Part shown: piece by piece, positions 11,204 to 22,830 of the stretch | How the letters are laid out: each line of letters starts with the position of its first letter | Numbering within the stretch: position 1 is the stretch's first letter | From: Sistotremastrum niveocremeum HHB9708 | Taxonomy: Eukaryota; Basidiomycota; Agaricomycetes; Sistotremastrales; Sistotremastraceae | DNA: 64,000 bases | Direction: 5' to 3' | Assembly: GCA_001630475.1 (NCBI GenBank) | Contig: KV419414.1 | Coordinates: forward strand, 459,100-523,099 | The notes under the pieces: generated by a model | Told to the model about the DNA's origin: nothing | What the model saw: the letters and a program-made list of their open reading frames with translations, nothing else | Database searches by the model: none | Program-made: the position numbers and the translations under genes

Positions 11204-12582
11204 ATGTCAGCAGCCGGCTCAATCTCTAGCACCCGCGCGTCGTCGCAGACTCCAGTTGACTCAAACGCTTCCGCCGCTCCGTCTCACCCTCATCTCGTCG
11301 TTACTGGCGGTACCAGTCACCAGCAAGGCTCTATACCGACACATCATCACCAGCACCAACAACAGCACCCACATCCAATGTCCAACAACATCACCAGCTC
11401 GCCGAACGGCGGCTCAAACCCCACAACCCTGTCGGCTCCATCCACAAAACCGTCAGATCCGAACGTACCTCCCGCAGCACCGAACACAGCTGGCGGATCG
11501 TCTGACAATCCAAAGGAGAAGCAAAAGGATAAAAGAGAACGTCTCAGGCGAGGGTAATGTCCTCTAATTCGCTCCGGAATGCTGGCTCATATCAGTCCCG
11601 TGCTTGTCTTACATTTCATTTCCGTCAATTTTCGTCCTGCAGTCGGGCCTGTATTGCATGTCATGCCGGCAAGACAAAGTGCAGTGATTCGCTGCCATGC
11701 GAGTACTGCATCAAGAAAGGCATCGCAGATTCTTGTGCCTATCCCGAACCAGATAGCAACAAACCGTCATCCGAACCGGCTCACCGACGCCGCGGTAGGT
11801 CTACGGGTTCCAGCGAGCAACAGTGGCACTCATACAATCCAGGGCCCATTCCAGCCCAACCAGCGAATGTATCTCAGACGCCGGTACCGCCACTATCCAC
11901 GTCCACTCCTCCATCCACAACGAGTACCATCGTGTCTCAGCAGCCCTATTATGCCAACAATAGCGCCCCTCAATCATATTACTATGAATATCCTCAATCA
12001 TTCCCTCCGCCTGCGCAGAACACCAATATAACATCTGCGCAAAGGCATCATCAGCAACAGCAGCAAATTCAACAACAGACGCTGCAACAACCACATCAAA
12101 CGCCCAATCCCAATGGGCACTTTACTGGTGCCGTGCCTCCACAGGGCGCCCAACCACCACCGCCGCCTCATCTCACGGCCCCCTCACCGCCATCGTCTCG
12201 CGAGCCCCCCGAGCCATCTTCAAATCGGCCGTCTAAGCGTGCTCGTCACGGCCACAGACAATCTCAACCTCCCACACAACCTCATGATCCTTCTTACCCC
12301 TCACCTCATTCTGGGATCCCCATGCATGCATCCGCGTCGGCAATGGAGGAGGATCACCAGCTCAAACAGCGCTTCTACCGCCGCGGCAAGTTCTTTGTCG
12401 GCGATAGTGCTCCTGTCACAGTAGACCCAGCCCTACCATTGCGTCTGGTCTTGTCTGACTCCGACAGCGTCGATTTCTTCATCGATGGACACTCTCGTCC
12501 TTTCGGCGTTCCCGGAGAACATCATGCCCAGATGGTTGGCCATGGTCCTTTACCTCCGCCACCTCCACCCCCGACTTCCTAA
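11204..12582 (+). CDS. Zn2Cys6 binuclear-cluster transcription factor
   Basis: Exons 11204-11553 and 11643-12582, joined by an 89-nt intron (GTAATG..CTGCAG); 429 aa. Seen: a long low-complexity N terminus (Ser/Pro/His/Gln), a basic stretch KEKQKDKRERLRRG, then the zinc cluster CIACHAGKTKC..CEYCIKKGIADSC (C-x2-C-x6-C-x5-C-x2-C-x8-C) at about residues 119-146. Gln- and Pro-rich tracts follow. Toward the C terminus is a less biased segment (RFYRRGKFFVGDSAPVTVD and SDSDSVDFFIDGHSRPFG) that may be a small folded domain. Known: such clusters bind CGG-type DNA half sites in the nucleus. No fungal middle-homology domain is recognised. The splice falls just before the cluster, so mis-splicing would remove DNA binding. 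Target genes cannot be told from sequence. Confidence 0.8.
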
Positions 12583-13258
12583 ATGCTTTGAATGCTTTAC
12601 GTTCTGACCGACGATCTCATGACCCAAAGTAAACGACTGTGGTCGTTTCCGTTATGGTTTCTCTTTTCTTTTTGGTTGCTGTCTTTCTTCCCTTCTCATT
12701 CCTCTTGCTGTGACCAAATTGTCTGTTTGTCTTCCCATGCCTCCCACACGTAATGTGTTGACACGATCTCTTTGCTGTTTCTTTTTGTATGATCACCTTT
12801 TCTTTGTCTTGAATTGTGTGCCTTCTGTAATGCCTTCTCCACGTCACCGCATCCCCAGCTTCGATTCATGCCTTCTCCTTGATCTCATGATCGTTCACCT
12901 GCTCCAAAACTGAAACAGGTTGTGTCTCACACCGTTCATAGAATTACGTATCGAGATGTTCCATATGTGAAACATCGACTCGATCATGATTGGACAATCG
13001 TATTGCCAGTAATGATGGTAGTTGCATGTACATGTAGCTGACCTCCGTTGTCTATGCTTTCCTTTATTATCTTCTCCGCTTTTGCTGCTGCTCGTCTTAC
13101 CTATCTGTCTGTTGTTGTTCTTGGTTTATCCCATATAGCTTTCCGTCTCAAGTCCAGGAGACGGAGATTGGTTGTTTTCTGCTTTGGCCTACGTATCGTA
13201 TCGGCGTCATTCTATTAGATAGAGACCAAAGAAGTTCCCCCATCTAGGGAGATGTCGA
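12583..13258. other. T-rich downstream region
   Basis: About 675 bp, pyrimidine-rich on the plus strand, consistent with 3' UTR and spacer. No gene supported. Confidence 0.5.
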
Positions 13259-14186
13259 TCATTGTTTCGGCCGGCTGCGAAAAACAAGATTTAGATTGGC
13301 TCGGGTTAATTTGACATCAGGCGCCAGGATCTTGGCCCATCGAGAAGCCATCGAGAAGAGGTCGTCCCCGGACGGACGAGACATGTAAAAGGATAAAATG
13401 GCCCGGCTCGGGATTCCGTCGAAAGCCCCTATGTCTGTTGCGGTGGATTTTGGACCGTCATGGGTTTGACGGGAGACGGGAAAGGGATACAAGCCGTTCC
13501 GGCGGCCGAGGGTGAGGAGATATCCGAGGAAGTTTGTAGGTTCCCCATGTTTCAGATTCATACAGTAACTCACAAGTCGACAATTGAGTTTCAGAGAAGA
13601 TAGACGAGATAAACCTCGTCTCGGCGTCGTGCGAGTGGTGGTCCGGACTTCGGCTTACTATCTTGGTGGCTTAAGCCATACTTGTCAGAATTGCCTGGAA
13701 GTTTCATTTGAGGTTGGCAGACCGGAACGGAGGTGCCTGCTGATTAGTTTCCGCGGGTGAAGATATTGGGCGACAAACTTGAAGCGTCTATTTGGCCAGA
13801 AATATTTGACCGTAGAAGAGCTCAAAAATTTGTGGTGGACAGTATTCGCCGATCTCATAAGCAACGTCCTTGCAGTACCAGATATAACATCAGCCCATCT
13901 GGTTCGCAACTCCCGAAGATCAGGTTTGGGAAAAGGTGTCGAGATCGTCAGGAGAGTTGATCAAGTTCGAGACTTCTAAGCCACTGATTCGAGTGGCTCC
14001 TAAGGGCCTGTGACTTTCGAACCGAGGTAGCTCATTATATAGCTCTTCAAACGTGAATCTAAATGTTGGCGATCCAGATTTGGAGGTGAGCTCGAGCACG
14101 GAGCCAGTGGCTGTGATGAATTTTTCGCATGCCAGATAATCCTGAGATCCTTTTCGTGTCAGTGATCGAGAGAAACAGACACTCAC
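13259..14186 (-). pseudogene. Uncertain coding remnants on the minus strand
   Basis: Open stretches 14186-13920, 13909-13685 and 13573-13259 have protein-like composition, for example FRFTFEELYNELPRFES and GIPSRAILSFYMSRPSGDD. A plausible donor/acceptor pair near 14190-14150 would create a stop, and the parts do not join in one frame. I do not recognise a family. It may be a real gene with exons I could not resolve, or a decayed one. Confidence 0.22.
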
Positions 14187-14643
14187 AGTAGCACTTTTTA
14201 TTATGGATTTTTTCCAGAGCCATTCACAGCCTTTTGATCAGTGCATCAGTCTGGGTCGTTGAGTTCAAGAGCTTGTTCAAATCGCGATCGTGATTAGACG
14301 CCTACCACAATACGCACAAACATCGTTTCGACTTCGCGTCCACGGTTCGCTTTTGCGCTCACTAGGTCTTTACCTGTCCCAACTTGCAATCCAGTCTCCT
14401 GTTAGCTATTGTATTCTCGAGAACTGTGGTATTTTCTGCAACCAAAGTTTATCTGGAGGGACATTAGGAGCTATTTGGGTCTTGGGAAGAAGAGGCCGAG
14501 GGAGACCATTTGTAACGGTAAGCAGCATCCATGGTCTCCGACCGTGTCTGAAGAGCTGTATACAGTCTCTTTTAAATCAAAAATACCGATTATTCTTTCG
14601 CTGAAGTGGTCAAGTCACTCTGCGAAGTCTCAGTCGGAGACTC
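14187..14643. other. Upstream region of the F-box gene
   Basis: About 460 bp without a supported gene; likely promoter and 5' UTR of the plus-strand F-box gene. Confidence 0.45.
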
Positions 14644-16167
14644 ATGGAAACCTTACCTTCTGAGATATTCCACATGATTATCTTCGACAATCTTTTGGAG
14701 CCTACCGGCGAAAATCACCCCATCTTCCCAACTTATCTGAAACGCGATTTCCTGAATCTCCGCTTGGTTGATCGGATGTGGAATGCGCTAATTGTCAATG
14801 ACAGCCGATATTGGAGTCGAATTGACATAACGACTCCAGGCTCGCTGCAGTGGGCCCGAGTATTGTTGTCGAGGGCTGCTCAGGCCACACTTTCTCTATC
14901 ACTCCGACCATCCCGAATAAAAGCGAAAGGGCTAGAGGACTACCTATATAAGTGGAATTGTCACTTGGAGGCGGTCGATTTCATACTCCCGTTGCTACCT
15001 CGCTGTCATCAGCTCTCCATATCCCTCCCTCCAGAATACCTGAGTCACGCTCTGGACACCTTAGGCTCCGGAGTGTCAGCTCCAGTTCTGCACACTTTGA
15101 TTGTCGCCAATACAAAGTATCAGGATCCGGCGGAAGCATACGAGGTTTCATGTTTACGGCCATTTCGGGCCGTCAGTCAACCTCTCTTTAATTCCCATCT
15201 TCCTTCTTTGCGCGACGTGACACTGCGCGACATTGGTCACGTGTGGTCCGACGCGCTACCTTTTCCGATCCCTTTGCACAGGGCGAAGAATCTGTGGCTT
15301 TCCTTTAGTCCGGACCGCTGGGGTTCTCCCACCAGTCTTTCCGTTGCTCAACTCTCCAGTATAATACAGCATTCGTTGTCACTCCTCAGCCTAGCTATCT
15401 ACGGCGTTCAGGAACTCGATGTCACCAGGTTATGCCAGTCAGCACACCTTCAGACAGTGATCATTTCGGGTCCTACCCGCTTGAACTTCCTAAACTTTGA
15501 CCTTCCGCAGCATACCATCACGACACTCAGTCTTGAAGGCGTCGCTGTGACTGGACTTCACCCCGGCGCGGTCGTGCGAGGTCTGGCATGCCTGCCTGCC
15601 CTGCAGAAATTGACCTTGAACATAGACGATTTGACTTTTGATGAGGAGCAGGTTTCAGCTCCTCCCGTAGGCTTGACTTTACCTAATCTCAAGGAGCTGA
15701 GAATTTCCAAACAACGCTCCTTCCATCTATTCGTCTTGGGCTCATTGTCATTTCCTCGACTAACTCATCTTACCCTGGACAATTCAGACTTCTCCGATTG
15801 GACTCCTAATCCAAATTGGCCCTTGATCGAAAGCATGAACCCAATCACAAGCCTCTCGGCCTTGCACATAAATTACAATGGCTGCGACACCCCGCGCTTA
15901 TCTTTATTGGTATCGAAGATGCCAAATCTCTATACCTTGGGCTGCGCTGTTGACGCGCTCAAGTTGGGAATTCAATGGCCTCTGCAAGAGGAGTCACCTT
16001 TCGGCCAGGGCATCATGTGCCGTCACCTCAAAGAAATTGTCCTACCTAGGAACGTCAAAAGATCCGATGGCCTCGAAGCACTTATACTGTGTCGGAAAGA
16101 ATGGGCCAGTAAGGGAATCTGTGCAGAGCTTGTCTGCACTACTCCGAGTCACCCCAAACTGTCTTAG
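14644..16167 (+). CDS. F-box/LRR-type protein
   Basis: Single exon, 507 aa. Seen: an N-terminal F-box-like start (METLPSEIFHMIIFDNLL), followed by FLNLRLVDRMWNALIVNDSRYWSRI, which fits the second half of an F-box. After it come irregular leucine-rich segments such as TITTLSLEGVAVTG, LPALQKLTLNIDDL, TLPNLKELRIS and FPRLTHLTLDNSDFSDW. Known: F-box proteins dock substrates onto SCF ubiquitin ligases through Skp1; Agaricomycetes carry many single-copy-diverged examples with unknown substrates. The uninterrupted frame is unusual in this intron-rich window, but F-box genes of this type are often intron-poor. Substrate unknown. Confidence 0.75.
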   Translation: METLPSEIFHMIIFDNLLEPTGENHPIFPTYLKRDFLNLRLVDRMWNALIVNDSRYWSRIDITTPGSLQWARVLLSRAAQATLSLSLRPSRIKAKGLEDYLYKWNCHLEAVDFILPLLPRCHQLSISLPPEYLSHALDTLGSGVSAPVLHTLIVANTKYQDPAEAYEVSCLRPFRAVSQPLFNSHLPSLRDVTLRDIGHVWSDALPFPIPLHRAKNLWLSFSPDRWGSPTSLSVAQLSSIIQHSLSLLSLAIYGVQELDVTRLCQSAHLQTVIISGPTRLNFLNFDLPQHTITTLSLEGVAVTGLHPGAVVRGLACLPALQKLTLNIDDLTFDEEQVSAPPVGLTLPNLKELRISKQRSFHLFVLGSLSFPRLTHLTLDNSDFSDWTPNPNWPLIESMNPITSLSALHINYNGCDTPRLSLLVSKMPNLYTLGCAVDALKLGIQWPLQEESPFGQGIMCRHLKEIVLPRNVKRSDGLEALILCRKEWASKGICAELVCTTPSHPKLS

Positions 16168-17588
16168 AGTCCCGCAGCTTTCCTGAGGACGATGTACCTT
16201 TGATAAATTTCCATGTCTTGTAGCATCGTGCAGTGTGTCTCTCATCCGTATCTCAGAATCTCGATCAAATGTGCCATCAGGGTAACTGCTGGAGTCGCAG
16301 TATATTACTTTCTAGTTCGTGTTGTACTATCACTAAAAGAGAGCGCGGCGCAGAGGGAGCAGTAGTAGTGAATTTGAATCAACGTTCGTGGGAACATTCC
16401 ATTCCAGTGACAACCGTTCATGTATACATGTAAACACTGCATCTTTCGATGTTGCAAGCACTACCAAATGGATGGTTGGATGATACTGAGTCACATTCGC
16501 CCATTGGCGCTCAGCTAATATTCCCTCGAACATTCTCATAATATGGTGCGTTGCCGGCCTCGTACAGTTTATCTCCATATCAATGCCAGGCTTAATCCTC
16601 GACAGTACTCGTAGGTCACTAAGTGTCGTCTTCCGCCAGGGAAGAATATTTGGGGCACCATCCTTCGACGACAGGAAGAAGGGTGTGATGATTCTTCATT
16701 GGACCTTTTCACGAATGAATTCCCTTGTAATTTTGTAGGCTCAAACTTCTCGTTCTGATTTAAACTTCTTCTCGTTCTGGTTGCGGCTCGCATTCTCTTA
16801 TAATTGTACTGTGTAGCTCCCCTCTTGAGCTCATGATTGGGAAGATAACTGAAACACGAATGCGTTGGGAGATTCAAACAAATAACGCCGCCAGACTGCT
16901 TCCGATATCCGAACGTTCAACGTCCGAAACTGTCGCCAACAAGGTCGCCTCCAGATCGTATCAGTCCCTTTACAAGCCGATAGCTGGGCTGTAAATCATA
17001 GAAAAATACCGACGTGTATCTCTGTAACGCAGCTGATTACCCTGGTCTCTGAATCTTTCCGCGTCTGTTTCGCCTCAGTTCTTGACAGCGATACCATCCA
17101 GGTCCTGTCACTCAATGCTGGACATTCATCGCATCACCACATCTGCAGCCTTGCGGCACTGACTGAGATGGTCTCTCTGATCAGTCAAGTAGGATGAAGC
17201 AAATGTGACTGCGGTTTTGACAATGTGAAGAGTCGGCGTTGAAACCACCCTCGTTGATGGACCCTGTGAAGAAATCTCCGGTGCAAAAGGTCACAAATTA
17301 GTGATCCAGCCCGAGAAAGGACTGGTCCATCTATCTGGTCCATTCCCTTATTGTTTCCAGTTTTGAAGCCGATAAGCCGTTACCGGTGGGCGGGGCGCGA
17401 TTCTGGATTAGATCCAATATAAATTGGCTCCCTCGAGGCACCTCCCGATCTCCTTTACATCCATCAAGCCACCCTTCCGAATCCCATCAGCGATAGAGGA
17501 TACGCCCCGCAGTCTCCCCTCGCTCTCTACCCTCATCTCACTCTCCAGTGGGATCAACCCCCTTGCATGAAACAGTCTGTCTAAAGGA
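16168..17588. other. Long intergenic region before the finger-gene array
   Basis: About 1.4 kb with only short open frames that have no splice or family support. It separates the F-box gene from the array; the last 200 bp look like the promoter of the first array gene. Confidence 0.5.
17418..17424 (+). promoter_or_regulatory. Candidate TATA box of the first finger gene
   Basis: TATAAAT lies 165 bp before the ATG at 17589 and is followed by a pyrimidine-rich leader. Position and sequence suit a core promoter; there is no direct evidence. Confidence 0.35.
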
Positions 17589-19138
17589 ATGCCACGCCGT
17601 GGGCCTCCTTTGACGACTGCGGATGCTCAGAATCCGCCAGCCCATCTGAAGTACTTACAGAGAACTCAGTCTAATCGTATGTCTGTCGTTCGGTCTCGCA
17701 TCGCCACCTACTCAGCCTTTTCTCTTAGATGGTAGTCCTTTGCCTCCCCACAACGGCGGTAGTGGCATGGAAATCCCGCCGCTCATGATCCATGGTTCAG
17801 ACAGAGAAGGAGGGTCCGGTGTTCATCAAGTGGGCGAAGAAATGTTCTGGGAAAGCTCTCCGAATATCAATGTCAACCGTAAGTCACATAAGACTCGTCC
17901 ACTCCATGCTACTCATCTGAACTTCTTTACTTCTTGAAGGCGCCGCACCATTCGAACGCGTCAGAGTGCCACCTCCACCACCTGCTCCCATAACACCGAG
18001 GATTCGTGCTCCTCCCAAATGGCCAGGAGAGACGGTCGGACAATGCCACGCCGTGACGGGGGGAGGCGGAGGTCCTCGATGCTCGAAACCAGCTTCAGGC
18101 GGGCTATATTGTGGACAACATTCTAGCATGCAAAGTCAGTATATAGGCTACCTCTTCCTTGTCTAGCACCTCTCATGATGTGTGACAGATGTCGTTTCCA
18201 TTGCCACCGATCCCGAACGCGCCTCGCCAGCGGAGAATGCCCAATGTTATGGCCAAACTACTGCTTCAACCCGAACCAACCGAGTGAGATGCAAGATCAG
18301 GCCACCGGGTGGTAGAGGCATTGTCTACTGTCATTATCACGGGGATCAACGCGAAGATGATATGAGAAGATATCCGGATGATTTCGCGTCTGATGATGAC
18401 GGACCTGCACCAGAGCCGGCGCAAGGTTCGGTACATGTCACCGCCCATGCTAGATATGACGGTGGACGAGCTCGATCGGAAATGCGTCCCAGACCGATTA
18501 CGCCGTTGGATCGTCGCCCACCTTCTCCCGTCCCATCTTCCGCAGGATCGCTGCGTTCCGAAGAACTCGAGGACTTTATCTCAGATTCTATCTCAGAGCC
18601 GGCCGAAGAAGACCAAGCCGATCTACTTCCTAACGACGAAGAGCTTGAGCGCTACAGCTCCTATTCGTCTTTGCTCGTTGGCCTGTCTCTTCCTAGACGT
18701 TCGCTCCTGGAACTCGATTCCACTGCAAGCGACGTGGGCACAGAACGTGATGACTTCGTCACTGAAGCAGTTGACTTGAGTCTTTCCCGAGAGAGCGCTA
18801 GGGAGTCCTCTGCACCTCCAAGTCTTCCCATTGTGTCCGCTCAGATTACGGCCCAATCTCAGGATGTCGAGGTCGCGAAGGATGCAATGTTCCCCGGTGC
18901 CTTCAGCGACATCATCACCCCTCAATGTTCGAAGTCGGGCCTTCGCGAACTCAACTTTATCTCTTGGCACAAGATCTTCGTCTTCATTCTGATGATGATC
19001 TTGGCCCTTTTCTTCACCGCTGATCCCACAACGCCCAATGGCATCTTGACAATCGATGCTGCCGAACAAAGTGATCGTATGATCATGGAACTCATTCAGA
19101 AAGGAGTGCAACTTGTGATGAATCACGTCAGAACTTAG
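17589..19138 (+). CDS. Two-finger C-C-C-H membrane-anchored protein (array gene 1)
   Basis: Exons 17589-17676, 17729-17878, 17940-18134 and 18189-19138; 460 aa. Seen: a Pro-rich N terminus with WPGET just before finger 1 (QCHAV..PRC..LYCGQH, C-x11-C-x9-C-x2-H, residues about 114-140), then finger 2 (QCYGQ..VRC..VYCHYH, C-x14-C-x12-C-x2-H, about 164-195), RRYPDDF, a long acidic/Ser-rich linker, and one hydrophobic segment (KIFVFILMMILALFFTA, about 404-423) close to the C terminus. The layout suggests a single-pass protein with the fingers in the cytosol, but topology is inferred. The module resembles short CxA-x-T..G..C..YCxxH domains annotated as unknown function (DUF5763-like) in other organisms; I cannot confirm the family. 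Genes 2-4 are clear paralogues. Confidence 0.72.
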
Positions 19139-20238
19139 GAGCCGAAGATGGATGCACTCATCGACTACTTTTTTTCTTGGACTTCTCGAAGACATGGTCG
19201 TATGCTGAAGGCATGACGAATGTCACTTCTCCAGTTTGCTTGACTCGAAGAGCCAAAGGGCTTCAGTATAGTTACACATGTATACGTAAAATATCTAGTT
19301 GCACTCTCCTTTCATAATAATAACTGCCATTCCTTATCTATCGTGTCGGAGCATCGAATCCATGAATACCTGAATACATGCTGCTGATGCTGTGCCCGTG
19401 CAACGCATCTGAGCAGCATCTCCGAAGTTCCGACCCAATCTGCTTCCGCTCCGTTGCTCCAACTGCCCCTCGACGCTCGTGCCGGACTACAAGGCACTTT
19501 CTGACGCGGCATCCTAAACCATAGGTTGACCCACCACATATGGAGCTCGTGCATGCATATCGGACTGAGTCTCCTCTTCTTCAACGCCTTGGATTCGTTA
19601 TTGTGCCCTGGCAGCGCGATCATCGGCTTCACCTCAGCACGACTGACATTGCAGGACGTTGTTACGTGATAACGGAACCCCTTTAGAGAATACAAAGCCT
19701 TCAAGGCGCGGCGACCGGCCTGAGCTGGCGGCGGACGAAGCAAGAAGTTTACGACGGCGCACCCTCGTTAGTGAAAGGGGCCCGAGAAGACCGCTGCAAG
19801 TGGAATTTCCAATACCTGTCTCGACAATAAAGGGGACTCAACCTGCTTGTGACTCGAATGGGCTCATATATCCATCTAGAGCGCCATCGGTCCCGTCGAC
19901 ACGTCCGCTGCGTGTGCGATGTTTCGACGTCAGGAGCTGACCGGAGGCTGATCCCACCACTCTTGCTCCTTTTCACCTCAAGCTACACGCAAGAGCAGAC
20001 CTTCGAAGCTGTATCGCTCCAGTCCCAGTCAGTGGCGTTCGTCGTTTCGTCCCGGGATCTCCCCATCACGGCGGTACATCCGACTGCACCTGTTCGTGTC
20101 GTTTTGCAACGTCCGGAAGTCTTCTCGGCGCAATAACTCGGTTCAGTCCAAGGACGTTTCAGGAGCATCGGTCTCGTCGCCCGGAAATTTGAGTAGTGAG
20201 GACGCCGATCTATCCAGCCAACCCAGTACAAACCCGCG
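19139..20238. other. Spacer between array genes 1 and 2, possibly with a 5' exon of gene 2
   Basis: No complete gene. Around 20105-20225 a frame encodes SSRRNNSVQSKDV, similar to the start of gene 3 (SRGTTSNTSQSKEL), but it lacks an ATG in line and meets TGA at about 20240. It may be an unrecognised first exon of gene 2 or a decayed copy of the 5' end. Confidence 0.35.
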
Positions 20239-21778
20239 ATGAACGCGGCCGAAGGTCAATATAATTTTTAAGACTGTGTCGATGATTATTCAAATCTTGT
20301 TTTTTCTCAGCTGCTTCAACTAACTCTGCTGAGTATGCCCAGCGTAAGAAGACAGAATGGCCAGAGGGTGAAAACCTTCGGTGTTATGCGATCAACGTTA
20401 GTAACGGTCTGCGTTGTGCTCGCGCATCTGGAGGTGGGGAATTTTGTTGGCAACACTATGGAATGGGCGATCGTAAGTTTCAGTATATTTCCCTATGTTG
20501 GCCTTCTCTGACTCCTTTCCAGGCGCAGTCTCCTGCAAAGGCATGGCAGAATATGAGAACCTTGGCGGCAGTTCACAGTGCTATGGCGAAACTCTCGGGG
20601 GCTCAAGATGTTCCCGTCGGTTCGCTGTATACCAGAAGATTGTTTACTGCGACCAGCATGAAAAGCAGTACGACGACGACAGGATAAAGTTTCCCGATGA
20701 CTTCCCTATGACTGTTCCCGTTTCGTCGGCCGTCAAGAAAGATTCGCCCGCCAATGTCGCGACACAGGCTAGTCCCAGTACGATAGACGAGCCGCATCAA
20801 GCCTCCGTAGCGCCGTCCACTTCAACATCCATCGATCCCGCGGGGCCTGTGACTCCACCGACCACTCCTAGTCGAGTAACACACGCTCCTGCGAGCAGCA
20901 CGAAGAAAGGAGATGGTGAGATCACAACGGGTGGCGACCGCCTTTCATCCGTTAAGTCTACCGGAATTGCGACCCCTCCTCAAACACCTGCATCAAGGCG
21001 CAACCCGCCTTCGGAGCAAGTTCACCCGAAGAAACCTATCGTAGAACCGCCCAAATCAATCCAGACCAGTGTTCAGGCTTCCAAGCCAGCGTCCCCGGTA
21101 CTCCCTTCCCCTCCGCCCACTCCTCCCCGTACGCCGGTGATCGCGGATAGGTCCACTGTGTCAAACGCGACCCCTGTGAAGAAAGAGGAGCTCATACACT
21201 CGTTGGCACCTGGAAGTCCTTTGTTCTTACCATCCAGCCCTTATGCTTCGTTATTCGGCATTGCTCCGAAGGCAGAGAAGGATGCAAAACGCGCATCACT
21301 TTTTGGTCCACGTCGAATGGAGACATCCAAGGACGTGAACATCGGACGCCAGTCGTTGCCACAGGGCAATACCGAACTCACGTCCAGCTTTACGTCGGGA
21401 AAGAATAGAAATATTCCCTTTGTTGCGACCAGAATTGGTCCCTCGGCTCCCACATTTTCGAAACCGAGACCTTCAAATCCAAATGCAAAGCCAGTTTCTG
21501 GATGCTTGGATACTGTAGTATCTCCCGTTAAGACATTTGGCGACCATCTTCCGCTTCGTGTCCACTGCAGAGAGCCAGACCCCTCAACACTCAGTGCAAG
21601 GGCTGAGGCAACTGAACACGGAGGACTGGCGAGGATGACGGCTGAAGATCTCGTGCTTGAAAGTATGAATGCATGGGCCTTTCTTGCGAGCAAACTGTCT
21701 CGTATTCGTGAGTCGACGGGCAAGGCTGGATGGAGCCTGCTGGGACATTTGACGAAATCAAGCTCACCAAGATTTTAA
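20239..21778 (+). CDS. Two-finger C-C-C-H protein with MNAWA tail (array gene 2)
   Basis: Exons 20239-20254, 20311-20472 and 20523-21778; 477 aa in this conservative model. The 5' end is uncertain: a donor at GTACAA about 13 bp upstream would link a longer non-ATG frame in the same phase. Seen: WPEGE before finger 1 (RCYAI..LRC..EFCWQH, C-x10-C-x9-C-x2-H, about 29-53), AVSCKG, finger 2 (QCYGE..SRC..VYCDQH, C-x9-C-x12-C-x2-H, about 78-104), then FPDDFP. A long Pro/Ser/Thr linker contains several TPP-type repeats and LFG dipeptides. The C terminus carries RMTAEDLVLESMNAWA, shared with gene 3. No transmembrane segment. Function unknown; a nuclear or cytosolic scaffold is a guess. Confidence 0.65.
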
Positions 21779-22830
21779 AACGTATGGCATCTTATCATCT
21801 CCGAGCTTTTGAATCCACGCCTGACTCTTGTCTTGTCTTTTCCTCCACCTGGTTCTTTCTTCTACCTCGTTGACCAATCTCAAAGTTGGACTTGGGATCC
21901 CGGTGACTACTGGTAGACAAGTAGTAAGACGATGCCTCCTTTTCGCAATCACTCTTGAGTATGGTCCAGAATAATGATTCGATAATTTACTATTCTTTCT
22001 GAAAATAAAACCCCTCGTTGAAGCTATTACCAATGATTCTGCATTCCTTCTGCGATGATACTGCGGATTGGTCAGGCTACCCGATTTTTTTGGAATGATT
22101 CGAGTCCGGCCTCCTTTGGTCTGAGCTCCGAATTCCGAATTTGCTTCCACTCAGTGTCCTCTGCAACACTCAGAGAAACCCTAGGGCCGACTCTGCCATG
22201 CCGTCTCCCAGAATCTCTATTGGAAATGAGCAGCCTTGTATCTCTGCTCCGTCCGTCTGCGAGCTGCGGGCTGATATCCCTCCCTCTTGGACACTCCAAA
22301 TCGTCAGTTAAAGTCTGCACTGGTGATGCAGCGAGACCTCCACTACCTGGAAAGTTGCACCGTGCTTAATGCACGTCGGTCCTCAACAACTGAGATTCGT
22401 TGGAGCGTATGAATTGTGGGAGATCGTCACTATAGACTCAGCCATTGATCGACGCCGCAAAGTCTCCGGCAAAGGTGCCACCCTCGCTAGGAAAAGAGGC
22501 TCGGCAAAAATGCCACAGATGCAAGACCCGATGCTTATCTGCAATACAAAGAGGAACAACTTCATCGTGACTCGAAAACCCTCATATTTGTCTCTTTGGT
22601 TGCTGGTCCCGTTGGCACGTCAATAGTGAGTGAGCCACTTCCTTATCTCTGCATTCGGCGACTTATAATCTGGGTCGTAGAGTCTCGCGTGATTGTTCAC
22701 TCTCTTCCTGACTTCATCCTACAAGCTCGGACCTCTCAAGAACGTGCCGCCCATATCCCACTCAGACGCGTTCGTCTTCGTACTAGGAATATACCCCCCT
22801 CTTTTTCGGTACATCCCAACACACTCGATC
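21779..22830. other. Spacer between array genes 2 and 3
   Basis: About 1 kb with no supported gene. The last 100 bp, pyrimidine-rich, probably include the leader of gene 3. Confidence 0.5.

Noticed and set aside
19312-19743. Minus-strand frame of 143 codons
   Set aside because: No splice partners, no domain and no similarity to neighbours; Arg/Ser-rich composition is typical of chance frames.
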